Assembly: GCF_015624505.1 (NCBI RefSeq)
Contig: NZ_CP061379.1
Location: forward strand, 7,377,001-7,441,000
Source of the DNA: Bradyrhizobium commune
GTDB lineage: Bacteria > Pseudomonadota > Alphaproteobacteria > Rhizobiales > Xanthobacteraceae
Length of the DNA stretch: 64,000 nucleotides
Reading direction: 5' to 3'
Made by a program: the position numbers and the translations under genes. The notes beneath the pieces are model-generated. The model was not told the DNA's origin. It saw nothing but the letters and a program-made list of their open reading frames with translations, and did not search any database. Below, one piece after another: positions 33,829 to 42,385 of the stretch (within the stretch, counting starts at the first letter, position 1; each line of letters begins with the position of its first letter).

Positions 33829-35556
33829 TCAGTGAACCGGCAACGGCGGGTGCGGGATCGCCGTCAGCAGCTCCTTGGTGTAGTCGTCCTGCGGATCGCT
33901 CAAAACCCTCTCGGAAGTGCCTTCCTCGACGATTCGACCCGTCCGCATGACAATGACACGATCGCACAACAAGCGCACTACATTCAAATCATGCGAGACG
34001 AACAGATAGCTCATACCTAGCGTCTTCTTGAGGTCCTGGAGCAGGTTCAGGACCACGGCCTGGACCGAGACGTCCAGCGCCGCCGTCGGCTCGTCCAGGA
34101 TGACGAGCTTGGGGTGGAGCGCAATCGCCCGGGCAATGCCGACGCGGGCCTTCTGGCCGCCGGACAATTGATGCGGGAATCGGTCGAGCAGATTGTGCGG
34201 CAGCCCGACCATGGTGGCGAGCTCCTCGCAGCGGAAGCGGAGCGCCTCGCGCCCCCTGATGTCGCCGAGCTGCATGATCGGGTCGGCGATAGCACGCACG
34301 GCGGTGAAGCGCGGGTTGAGGCTGTCGGTCGGGTCCTGGAACACCATCTGGATGCGGCTGCGCTGGGGCAGCCGGGCGAAAGAGGCAGGCTGGATGGCGC
34401 CGATGTCCTCGCCGTCGAACTGGATCAGGCCGGAGGTCTGGTCGAGCAGGCGCATGACCATCATGGAGGTGGTCGATTTGCCGCAGCCGGATTCGCCGAC
34501 CAGGCCGACGCTCTCGCCATGGCCGATCGAGAAGCTGATGCCGTCGACGGCGCGGAACACGTCGGGCTCCACGGGGGGCTTGCGGCCGAACAGTTTTCCG
34601 AGCGTCGCAGTGGCGCCCTGGCGGGGATATTCCTTGACCAGCTTTTCGATAAGGAGGAGAGGCTTCTGACTCTCGGCACTTGCCGCGGCGGCCGGAGCAG
34701 CCTCCGCGGGCGCGGCGGGTGCAGCACCCTCCTCTTCCGGCAGCAGGTCGCGCAAGGACACACCGAGCCGCGGCGTCGCGCGCATCAGCTTCTTGGTGTA
34801 GGGGTGCTGCGGGTTGGCAAAGATGTCGGCGGCCTTGGCGGTCTCGACCACCCGGCCCTTCTCCATCACCACCACGCGGTCGCAATAGGCCGCAGCCAGG
34901 CCAAGATCGTGGGTGATCAGGATGGTCGACATCGCCTTGCGTTTTGTGAGTTCGACGATCAGGTCCATCACCGCTTTCTGCGTGGTGACATCGAGGCCCG
35001 TGGTCGGCTCGTCGGCGATCAAGAGTTGCGGATTGCAGGCGAGCGCGAGCGCGATGACGACGCGCTGGCACATGCCGCCGGAGAGCTCGAACGGATAGGC
35101 GTGATAGCGCTCGCGCGGGCGGGCGATCTTGACCTGCTCCAGCGCCTCGATCGCCTTTTCTCCGTGATCCGAGACCATCGCCTGCTGCACGTGGGTGCGC
35201 AGCACGTCCTCGATCTGGTCGCCCACTTTGCGGATCGGGTTCAGTGCCGCGCGCGGGTTCTGGAAGATCATCGAGACCTCGCGGCCGCGCAAATCGCGCA
35301 TCTGGTCTTCGGTCGCGGCCTTGACGTCGATGCCGGAGAACATCACCGAGCCCTCGGCGATCTTGCCGGCGCGGTCGAGGATGCGCATCACCGCGTAGGA
35401 GGTCACCGACTTGCCGGAGCCGGACTCGCCGACGATGGCGAGCGTCTCGCCCTTGGCGACGGAGATGTTGACGTGCTGCACGGCTTTGACGATGCCGCGT
35501 CGGGTGGTGAATTCGACGGTGAGGTCCTGGACGTCAAGCAAAGGCTGGGCGGTCAT
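33829..35556 (-). CDS. Dipeptide/oligopeptide-type ABC transporter ATPase, fused DppD-DppF form
   Basis: This 575-aa protein contains two ABC ATPase domains. The N-domain has Walker A GESGSGKS, signature LSGGMCQR and Walker B LLIADEPTTGLD; the C-domain (from ~residue 290) has Walker A GESGCGKS, signature LSGGQKAR and Walker B LVILDEPTAALD. An Ala/Pro/Glu-rich linker of about 25 residues joins them. It energises the DppBC-type permease encoded upstream. Operon position before atzG suggests import of a biuret-like or ureido substrate rather than peptides. Confidence 0.92.
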   Translation of the reverse strand: MTAQPLLDVQDLTVEFTTRRGIVKAVQHVNISVAKGETLAIVGESGSGKSVTSYAVMRILDRAGKIAEGSVMFSGIDVKAATEDQMRDLRGREVSMIFQNPRAALNPIRKVGDQIEDVLRTHVQQAMVSDHGEKAIEALEQVKIARPRERYHAYPFELSGGMCQRVVIALALACNPQLLIADEPTTGLDVTTQKAVMDLIVELTKRKAMSTILITHDLGLAAAYCDRVVVMEKGRVVETAKAADIFANPQHPYTKKLMRATPRLGVSLRDLLPEEEGAAPAAPAEAAPAAAASAESQKPLLLIEKLVKEYPRQGATATLGKLFGRKPPVEPDVFRAVDGISFSIGHGESVGLVGESGCGKSTTSMMVMRLLDQTSGLIQFDGEDIGAIQPASFARLPQRSRIQMVFQDPTDSLNPRFTAVRAIADPIMQLGDIRGREALRFRCEELATMVGLPHNLLDRFPHQLSGGQKARVGIARAIALHPKLVILDEPTAALDVSVQAVVLNLLQDLKKTLGMSYLFVSHDLNVVRLLCDRVIVMRTGRIVEEGTSERVLSDPQDDYTKELLTAIPHPPLPVH

Positions 35557-35650
35557 CGATGGCTCCGGTCGCTCAAGACGTCGAAAACAACCCCATGCAC
35601 AGTAGAATCGACATTGAAATCATTGGAGAATTTTTGCCTGACGTTTGCCA

Positions 35651-36550
35651 TCACGTCCTCCGCTGGGGGTCGACGATGTCGCGGAGGCCGTCGCCGAGGA
35701 GGTTGAAGCAGAACACGGCGATCATCAGCGCGAGGCCGGGGAACAGCGCAATCCACCATTCGCCTGAGACCATGAAGCCCGCGCCTTCGGCGACCATGAT
35801 GCCCCATTCTGCCGTCGGCGGACGGACGCCGAGGCCGATGAAGGACAGGCCGGCGGCATTGAGGATGGCGTAGCCCATGGTCAGCGACATCTGCACGATC
35901 ATGATCGGCATGATGTTGGGCAGGATATGCACCAAGAGGATGCGGAATTCGCCGTTACCGGACAAACGCGCGGCCTGCACGAAGCCGGCATTGCGGCGGA
36001 CGTTGGCCTCGGCGCGCGCGACGCGGGCGTAGAGCGGGAAGTTCACGATGGCGGTGGCCAGGATGATGTTCTGCACGGTGTTGCCGAGTGCGGCCACGAT
36101 GCCCATCGCCAGCACGAACAGCGGGAAGGCCATGATGGTGTCGGCGATGCGGCCGACGATGCGGTCGGTCCAGCCCCCGAAATAGCCGGCGGCAATGCCG
36201 GCGAGCCCGCCCATCAAGAACACCAGCACGACGGAGGCGACCGCAATGAACGTATCGAGCCGCGTCGCCACCACGACCCGGCTGAAGATGTCACGGCCCA
36301 ATTGGTCGGTGCCGAACCAGTGCGCGGCCGACGGTGCTTTCAGCGCCGCCGCGGTATCGGAGGCGAGCGGATCATACGGCACCACATAGGGGCCGAAGAC
36401 CGCGGCAAGGAGAATGACGATCAGCAGGGCGAAAGAGAAGCCCGTGACCTTGTTCTCGCCGAGAACGTAGCGCGTCTGTTCGAGGAGCGCGACGAGTCCT
36501 GAGGTTCGCGCGGGACCGGCGGGTTCGACGGCAGGTGCAACGGAGCTCAT
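35651..36550 (-). CDS. Dipeptide-type ABC transporter permease (DppC family)
   Basis: This 299-aa inner-membrane protein starts with a Pro/Ala-rich cytoplasmic leader, then helix 1 (FSFALLIVILLAAVFGPYVV), the OppC/DppC domain motif HWFGTDQLGRDIFSR, and the EAA-like loop EANVRRNAGFVQAARLSG that docks the ATPase. It pairs with the DppB-type permease, whose stop is 3 bp upstream. A 94-bp gap without features separates it from the ATPase gene. Confidence 0.92.
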   Translation of the reverse strand: MSSVAPAVEPAGPARTSGLVALLEQTRYVLGENKVTGFSFALLIVILLAAVFGPYVVPYDPLASDTAAALKAPSAAHWFGTDQLGRDIFSRVVVATRLDTFIAVASVVLVFLMGGLAGIAAGYFGGWTDRIVGRIADTIMAFPLFVLAMGIVAALGNTVQNIILATAIVNFPLYARVARAEANVRRNAGFVQAARLSGNGEFRILLVHILPNIMPIMIVQMSLTMGYAILNAAGLSFIGLGVRPPTAEWGIMVAEGAGFMVSGEWWIALFPGLALMIAVFCFNLLGDGLRDIVDPQRRT

Positions 36551-36553
36551 GGT

Positions 36554-37567
36554 TCAGCCCTCCAGCCTGACGCGTGGATCGATCACGCCATAGAGAATGT
36601 CGATCACGAGATTCAAAAGCACGTACATCACCGCCATGGTCAGGACAAAGCCCTGCACCGGCGCGAAGTCCGACGAGATCAGCGCCTCGACCGCATAGGA
36701 GCCGATGCCGGGCCAGGCGAACACTTTTTCGACCAGCACGTTGGCGCCGAGCAGGAACGAGAACACCATGCTGAGCGTGGTGATGACCGGCAGCATCGCG
36801 TTGCGGAATGCGTAGGTGACGATGACGGTCGCCGGCGACAGGCCGCTGGCGCGCGCGGTGCGGACGAATTCGGACGACAGCACGGCGAGCATCGAGGCGC
36901 GCGTCATGCGCGCGATCGGCGCCAGCGAGAAGATCGCAAGCGTCGTCGCCGGCAGGATCAACTGGCTCAGTGCCGAGCGAAACGCTTCGAGGTCACGCGC
37001 AATCAGCGTGTCGATCAGATAGAAGCCGGTCACCGTTGGTGGCGCGCTGTAGAAAACGTCCAACCGGCCGAGCGGCGCCGGCGACCAGCCGAGCTGGAAG
37101 TAGAAGAAATAGACCAGCACAAGGCCGGTGAAGAACACGGGTAACGACACGCCGGCTGTCGTCGTGACCCGACATAAGTGGTCGACCCATGATCCCGGTC
37201 GCGTCGCCGCCAGCACGCCGAGCGGAATCGCAATGACGATCGAAACGACGAGGCCGAGCAGCGTGAGCTCGGCCGAGGCCGGCAGGCGGTTACGGATCTC
37301 GGTCGCGACCGGCTGGCCGGTCGTGAGCGAATTGCCGAAATCGCCATGGGCGAGGTCGTTGGTGTAGCGGAAGAACTGCTCGATCAGCGGCTTGTCGAGG
37401 CCGAGTTTCTTGCGGATCTGCTCGACGGCTTCCTTGGTCGCGGCGGGACCGGCGAAGTATGCCGCGGGATCACCCGGCAGCGCGCGGGTCAGCAGGAAGG
37501 TGACGATGACGACGCCGATCAGCGACGGAATCGCGAACATCAGGCGCTTGCCGATCATGGTCAGCAT
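36554..37567 (-). CDS. Dipeptide-type ABC transporter permease (DppB family)
   Basis: This 337-aa permease begins MLTMIGKRLMFAIPSLIGVV and has the DppB feature LPGDPAAYFAGPAATKE near residue 30, six predicted helices, and the EAA loop region RTARASGLSPATVIVTYAFRN. Together with the DppC-type protein it forms the channel of the atz-linked importer. It is preceded by a 115-bp gap with an inverted repeat that follows the binding protein gene. Confidence 0.92.
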   Translation of the reverse strand: MLTMIGKRLMFAIPSLIGVVIVTFLLTRALPGDPAAYFAGPAATKEAVEQIRKKLGLDKPLIEQFFRYTNDLAHGDFGNSLTTGQPVATEIRNRLPASAELTLLGLVVSIVIAIPLGVLAATRPGSWVDHLCRVTTTAGVSLPVFFTGLVLVYFFYFQLGWSPAPLGRLDVFYSAPPTVTGFYLIDTLIARDLEAFRSALSQLILPATTLAIFSLAPIARMTRASMLAVLSSEFVRTARASGLSPATVIVTYAFRNAMLPVITTLSMVFSFLLGANVLVEKVFAWPGIGSYAVEALISSDFAPVQGFVLTMAVMYVLLNLVIDILYGVIDPRVRLEG

Positions 37568-37587
37568 GGGACGCGCTCCGCGCTTGC

Positions 37588-37668
37588 GAGTGGCGAGTAG
37601 CGAATGGCGAATGGTCGTTCGCGATTGACGGTCATGATCCCTGCTCCCCTATTCGCTATTCGCCACTC
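37588..37668. repeat. Inverted repeat with GAGTGGCGAGTAGCGAAT arms
   Basis: GAGTGGCGAGTAGCGAATGG near 37588 and CTATTCGCTATTCGCCACTC near 37649 are imperfect inverted copies of about 20 bp. It fills the gap between the binding protein and the DppB-type gene within the operon and may stabilise the binding protein mRNA end. Additional GCGAAT strings flank both arms. Confidence 0.75.
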
Positions 37669-37682
37669 CCTATTCGCTCACC

Positions 37683-39305
37683 TCACCCCTTCGTCATCGC
37701 GCGATAGTCGAGGCGGCGGTGGAACCAGTATTGGTAGCCCGAGATGTTCTTCTGCATCGCGACGTTGACGAAGGGCTGGTACAGCGGGATGCGCGGGACG
37801 TCGGCAAAGGCGAGGTCGACAAAGCCTTTCACGTCGGTGTCGTAGGTCGCCATGTCGCCGGTGGCTGCCGCAGTGCGCGCGCCGTCGATGAACTTGTCCA
37901 TCTCCGCCGACTTGTAGCTCATGGTGTTGAAGACGGAATTGTTGCCGTGATAGCACCAGTAGAAGAAGTATTCGGGGTAATCGAGCCAGCCCGAGAACAC
38001 GTTGGTGAAGAGCGGCATCTCCTTCTTGTTCAACTCGGTGCGCCAGTTGGCGCCGGGCACCTTGTTGATGGTGGTCTTGATGCCGAGCTGCGCGAGCGAT
38101 TCCTGCACCAGCACGCAGAGCGGCTCGTTGACGCCGGCGAAATTCAGATCGAACGAGATCGTGGTCTCAAAACCGTTGGCGAGGCCTGCTTCCGCCATCA
38201 GCGCCTTGGCCTTCTCGATGTCGGTGTTGTATTTGTGCGGCTGCGGCCAGGCGACTTCGGTCGGCTTGTCCTTGGCCGCACCGAACATCGGGTTCGCAAG
38301 CCCGAACATCACGGCGTCCATGATCTTCTGATAGGGCAGCGCGTAGGCGACCGCCTGCCGCACCTTCACATTGTCGAACGGCGGCTTGGTGACGTTCATG
38401 CCGATATACTGGATGCCGTTTGAGAACGGCAGCGACACCACATTGAGCTTGCCGTTCGCCTTCATCTCCTGAAAATCCTTGAACGGCAATTCGTAGGAGA
38501 TGTCGGCGTCACCGCGTTCGAGCAGCGCACGGCGGTTGCCGGCCTGCGGCACCATGCGCCAGATCACGCGCTTGATCTTCGGCAGCGGACCGCCGACCCA
38601 ATCCTCGTTGCGCTCCATGACGACTTCGGTGCCGGCGGTCCACTTCGTCACCTTGTAGGCGCCGGAGCCCGCGGTCTGCTGCTTGGTATATTCGAGACCC
38701 CACGGGTCCTTCTCGCTGGCGTTTTTCTTCACCAGCTCCGAATTGATGACGCAGGGCACGATGACGGCGAGATCGGGAATCGTCAGCCGATCCTTTTTCG
38801 CGAAATCGACGCGCACGGTGCCGTCGTCGACCACGACGAACTGCTCCGGTTTGGTCAGCGAGCCCGCGCTCATCTGGAAAGTCGGGAAGCCACCGACGGT
38901 GACGGCGCGATCGAGCGACCACTTCACGTCCTTCGCCGTGACCGGCGTGCCGTCGTGGAATTTGGCGTTCTTCTTCAGCTTGAAGGTGACCGACATGTCA
39001 GAGATCTTCATGTCGTCGGCGAGCTCGCCCTTGAACTTGTCGCGGTCGTAATAGGGCACGCCGCCCGGACCGCTCTTCATCTCGTGGCTGATCAGGCGGT
39101 CGTAGCAATTCCACGACACCTCATAGCCGGGCACGTTGGTGCCGACGCCGTGGATGTCGAGATTGTTGGGGCCGCCTTCCGAGACGATCAGCAGCGTCTC
39201 CGAGCGGGCATCGGCCTTGGCGGACGAGATCACGGACGGCACGACCGGAAGCGCCGCGCCCGCGGCCAATCCGGAAACGGACTTGAGGAAATCGCGGCGC
39301 TTCAT
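37683..39305 (-). CDS. ABC transporter substrate-binding protein, peptide/nickel family 5, Tat signal
   Basis: This 540-aa protein has an N-terminal twin-arginine signal (MKRRDFLKSVSGLAAGAAL) and an SBP_bac_5 domain, with the typical VTFKLKKNAKFHDGTPVTAKDV segment near residue 110. It begins the operon that continues with DppB, DppC and DppDF homologues and then atzG-atzE-atzH-GntR. Tat export implies folding before secretion. The ligand is expected to be the substrate of the AtzEG route or a precursor; this is inference from gene order. Confidence 0.92.
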   Translation of the reverse strand: MKRRDFLKSVSGLAAGAALPVVPSVISSAKADARSETLLIVSEGGPNNLDIHGVGTNVPGYEVSWNCYDRLISHEMKSGPGGVPYYDRDKFKGELADDMKISDMSVTFKLKKNAKFHDGTPVTAKDVKWSLDRAVTVGGFPTFQMSAGSLTKPEQFVVVDDGTVRVDFAKKDRLTIPDLAVIVPCVINSELVKKNASEKDPWGLEYTKQQTAGSGAYKVTKWTAGTEVVMERNEDWVGGPLPKIKRVIWRMVPQAGNRRALLERGDADISYELPFKDFQEMKANGKLNVVSLPFSNGIQYIGMNVTKPPFDNVKVRQAVAYALPYQKIMDAVMFGLANPMFGAAKDKPTEVAWPQPHKYNTDIEKAKALMAEAGLANGFETTISFDLNFAGVNEPLCVLVQESLAQLGIKTTINKVPGANWRTELNKKEMPLFTNVFSGWLDYPEYFFYWCYHGNNSVFNTMSYKSAEMDKFIDGARTAAATGDMATYDTDVKGFVDLAFADVPRIPLYQPFVNVAMQKNISGYQYWFHRRLDYRAMTKG

Positions 39306-39528
39306 GGCAATCGCTCCAACTCAGAAGTTTCTGGTTGGAACTGGATTCGCAAGGTTCGTGCCAAGGCTTAATGGGAGCTTGCTCGCGGCCTAAGGCATTG
39401 ATATATTGAATATATTGTTGAGTCTAACAGGATGGATCGAGCGCCCATCATTGCATACAAAGATGCAGACTTGCTCATCAGATAGGCTGAATAGATCATC
39501 AGCCCATTTGGCAGGCTCTCTCGGCTAT

Positions 39529-39657
39529 CGTCGTCCCGGCGAAGGCCGGGATCCATACCGCGAGGTCTGTCGGACGTGGGCGGTGTGCGTACCGAGCGAC
39601 CGGTCTTCGCCAAACTCCTCCCTGGGGATATGGGTCCCGGCCTTCGCCGGGACGACG
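39529..39657. repeat. Long intergenic repeat with CGTCGTCCCGGCGAAGGCCGG ends, copy 1
   Basis: The ends GTCGTCCCGGCGAAGGCCGG and CCGGCCTTCGCCGGGACGAC are perfect inverted copies, giving a 129-bp element with MITE-like structure. The interior contains CTTCGCCAAACTCCTCCCTGGGG, cited here as matching the second copy at 53469-53611 in part. It lies in the 376-bp gap between the dpp-type binding protein start and the APH-like gene. The part next to 39306 should hold the operon promoter and is AT-rich near 39400-39430. Confidence 0.85.
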
Positions 39658-39681
39658 AAGGAGATTGAGGCGCGAGCGCGC

Positions 39682-40638
39682 TCACTCCGCCCAGATCAGG
39701 TCCTGAAGCCCGACGAGATCATCCGCCTTGTCCTGCCAGCCTTCGATGCAGATGTGGCTGTTGAGGTCGCTGGCCGAGTGCAGCAGCATCAGGGCCATCA
39801 GGCGGCGCTTGAGGGCGCCATCCGGCTTGGCATAGCCAAAGCCTCCGAGCAGGCTGCGCACCCTGCCCGGCCGGCCCGCCGCCATGAAGGCGCTGGGGCC
39901 GAGCAGATCGTAATCGCGCCAGCCTGCGCGCACGTCGCCGAAATCGAACAGGCCGGCGAGCGACCAGTTACTGTTGTGGCAGGCGAGCAGGAAATTTTCC
40001 GGGATGTATTCGCCGATCAGGATCACCGGCGGCGCGTCCATCGGAATCAGCGTCGCCGCGTCGCGCAGGAGATCGTCGAGGCCGGCGAGGAATTTTGGCG
40101 CAAGGCCAAGACGCTCGTGCCGCGCACGGCAGCCCTCAATCTGCCGGCGCATGAACGCGTCCCAGCGCGGCTCAATGCTCGCCAGCTGGCCGAGCGGGGC
40201 GCGCTGCACGGCGGCGATGGTCTCGCCGATCTGGCCCAGCACGCGCTCCTTCTGCTCTTCCGGCAACGACGGCCAGACCTCGGAGCCGAGCGTGCCGGCC
40301 AAGCGCGTGATGATCAGATAAGGCCAGCCATCGCGTTCGCCCTCCGCGACGATCTCCGGGATCGGCAGATCGAGACGGCCCTTGAGCTGCATCAGCGAGC
40401 CACGCTCGGAGACGAATTGCGCGCGGAGCAGCGGCGGGAAGATTTTCAGGATCAGGCGATCGCCGAAGCCGACAACGAGATTGGTGCCGGTGGAGAACAC
40501 GTGCACCGGGCCATCGACGCCATGGCTGCGCGCGATGGCGATCGCGATCGGCAGCCATCGCGGCGGGTCGGAGCGGAAGGAGCGAAAGGCCTGAGCATCG
40601 GCGAAGGCCGGCAACTGTTGCGATGGAGCGATGGTCAT
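39682..40638 (-). CDS. APH-like phosphotransferase family protein with altered catalytic loop
   Basis: This 318-aa protein has an APH/choline-kinase-like fold: an N-lobe with VFSTGTNLVVGFGDRLILKIF (nucleotide loop and the lysine of LILKIF) and a C-lobe with LAGLFDFGDVRAGWRDYDL, which keeps the metal-binding Asp of DFG. The catalytic loop, normally HGDxxxxN, reads IGEYIPENF, so His is Ile and Asp is Glu. Either the family uses Glu as base or catalysis is lost. The start at 40638 avoids repeat-derived residues. No neighbour indicates the substrate. Confidence 0.8.
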   Translation of the reverse strand: MTIAPSQQLPAFADAQAFRSFRSDPPRWLPIAIAIARSHGVDGPVHVFSTGTNLVVGFGDRLILKIFPPLLRAQFVSERGSLMQLKGRLDLPIPEIVAEGERDGWPYLIITRLAGTLGSEVWPSLPEEQKERVLGQIGETIAAVQRAPLGQLASIEPRWDAFMRRQIEGCRARHERLGLAPKFLAGLDDLLRDAATLIPMDAPPVILIGEYIPENFLLACHNSNWSLAGLFDFGDVRAGWRDYDLLGPSAFMAAGRPGRVRSLLGGFGYAKPDGALKRRLMALMLLHSASDLNSHICIEGWQDKADDLVGLQDLIWAE

Positions 40639-40659
40639 TCGCGCACAGCAGGCGGTGCA

Positions 40660-40812
40660 CCTCTCCCGCTTGCGGGAGAGGTCGCGCCCAACGGGTCGCG
40701 CCAAAGGCGCGCCCGATGATAGGCTCCGGCGCGGGTGAGGGTTCTCTCCTCTGGGGGAGTGTCCCGTTGCGGAGACACCCTCTCCCCTGCCCTCCCCCGC
40801 AGGCGGGGGAGG
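40660..40812. repeat. Cluster of CTCTCCC-type hairpins
   Basis: Perfect hairpins occur at 40660-40681 (CCTCTCCCGC / GCGGGAGAGG, 2-nt loop) and 40791-40812 (CCTCCCCCGC / GCGGGGGAGG, 2-nt loop). Further GGGGAG and CTCTCCCC strings lie between them. The block separates the orphan binding-protein gene and the APH-like gene and probably ends or processes transcripts. Confidence 0.75.
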
Positions 40813-40857
40813 GAGCGCACCTCGGTCGCGGTTGCAGCGATATCCAATCGCGACATT

Positions 40858-42183
40858 CTACCGCTCCGGGCTGGCGCGCTCGAACTGGCGCAGCAGCTTG
40901 TTGCCGCGCTCGACCGCGGAATCGAGCGCGGCCTGCGCGCCTTTGTGGCCGGCAAAGGCCTGCTCCAGCTCGTCCTCGATCACGCCGCGGATCAGCACGA
41001 AGGAGCCGAGCCGGATGCCCTTCGAATTCTCCGTCGGCGGATGCAGCGTGATCTCCTCGAACGAGATCGCCGAGCCCGGATTGCGCTCGTAAAAGCCGAT
41101 CGCGCGCGTCAGCTCGAAGGCGGCGCGGGTGATCGGCAGATAGCCCGTGTTCTGGTGCCAGGCGGCCTGCACGCCCGGCTGCGACAGATAGGCGAAGAAC
41201 CGCGCCACGCCCTTGTATTCCTCGCGCGGCCGGTCGCGCAGCACCCACAGCGTGGCGCCGCCGATGATCGAATTCTGCGGCGCGCCCGCAACGTCCGGCC
41301 AGTACGGCATCAGGCCGTAGCCGATCTCGAATTTCGAGTTCGCCTTGATGTCGGCGCGCGTCGCCGAGGAGCCGATGAAGAGCCCGCATTCGCCGTTCTG
41401 GAAGCGCGGCTCGGCCGCCTGCCCGCGGCCGCCATAGTCGAACAGTTTTGTCTTTTGCCATTCGGCGAGCTGGGCGACGTGCTTGACCACGGTCGGATTG
41501 TTGATGGTCAATTCCGCGTCCAGCCCGGCAAAGCCGTTGGCGCGCGTGGCCAGCGGCAGATTGTGAAACGCGGAGAAATTCTCGATGTGGATCCAGGACG
41601 GCCAGGACGTGGTGAAGCCGCACACCGCGCCGCGGTCGCGCAGGCGCTTTGCGGCGGCACCGAGCTCGGGCCAGGTCTTCGGCGGCGTCTCCGGATCGAG
41701 GCCGGCGTCGCGAAACATGGTCTTGTTGTAGTAGAGGATCGGCGTCGAGGAGTTGAACGGGAACGACAACAGATTGCCGGATGCGTCGGTGTAGTAGCCG
41801 GAGACGGCGGGCAAATAATCGTTGAGCGAGAACGGCTCGCCCATGTCGCGCATCATGCTGAACACGGGATAGATCGCGCCCTTGGCCGCGGTCATCGTCG
41901 CGGTCGCGACCTCGTTGACCTGGACGATCGCGGGCTGGCTGCGCGAGCGGAAGGCGAAGATCGCGGCCGTCACCGTCTCGGTGTAATTACCCTTGTAGCT
42001 CGGTACGATCTTGTAATCGGATTGCGAGGCGTTGAAGTCGGCGGTCAGCTTCTCGAGCTGCTTGCCGAGCTCGCCGGACATCGCGTGCCACAGCGCGATG
42101 TCGGTTGTCGCCTGCGCCGGTGCGGTGAATGCGAGGACCGCAGTGGCGGCGGCGACCTGCAAAAAGCGCAATGCTGAAGTCAC
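40858..42183 (-). CDS. Extracellular solute-binding protein family 1 (UgpB-like), orphan
   Basis: This ~441-aa protein starts at a GTG (42183) followed by the signal peptide TSALRFLQVAAATAVLAFTA and an APAQA-type cleavage site. The mature part resembles UgpB: IALWHAMSGELGKQLEKL, PSYKGNYTETVTAAIFAFRS, and GLFIGSSATRADI. UgpB binds sn-glycerol-3-phosphate for ATP-driven import. No ugpA, ugpE or ugpC homologue is adjacent; the next genes on either side belong to other systems. A TTG 27 bp upstream is a possible longer start. Confidence 0.85.
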   Translation of the reverse strand: MTSALRFLQVAAATAVLAFTAPAQATTDIALWHAMSGELGKQLEKLTADFNASQSDYKIVPSYKGNYTETVTAAIFAFRSRSQPAIVQVNEVATATMTAAKGAIYPVFSMMRDMGEPFSLNDYLPAVSGYYTDASGNLLSFPFNSSTPILYYNKTMFRDAGLDPETPPKTWPELGAAAKRLRDRGAVCGFTTSWPSWIHIENFSAFHNLPLATRANGFAGLDAELTINNPTVVKHVAQLAEWQKTKLFDYGGRGQAAEPRFQNGECGLFIGSSATRADIKANSKFEIGYGLMPYWPDVAGAPQNSIIGGATLWVLRDRPREEYKGVARFFAYLSQPGVQAAWHQNTGYLPITRAAFELTRAIGFYERNPGSAISFEEITLHPPTENSKGIRLGSFVLIRGVIEDELEQAFAGHKGAQAALDSAVERGNKLLRQFERASPER

Positions 42184-42385
42184 GATGGCTCGTCCCGTCT
42201 TGAGCGGCAAAAGGCGACCGCACCCTGCTTAAGGCGCGACACCTCCGGTTTCAACCGGGAATGAGGGCCGGGCGCGGCGCAGCGTCGCCGCCCGGGGCGG
42301 GATGGTCTTCCCTTCACTCGAAAACGCTCTAGATTGCATTGAACCTTTTGGTCCCGCCATAGACTCCATCTCCGAGGGGTTGAGT

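Noticed and set aside
34114..35706. Long plus-strand frame opposite the fused double ATPase gene
   Set aside because: It mirrors codon bias of the real ATPase gene and has no motif.
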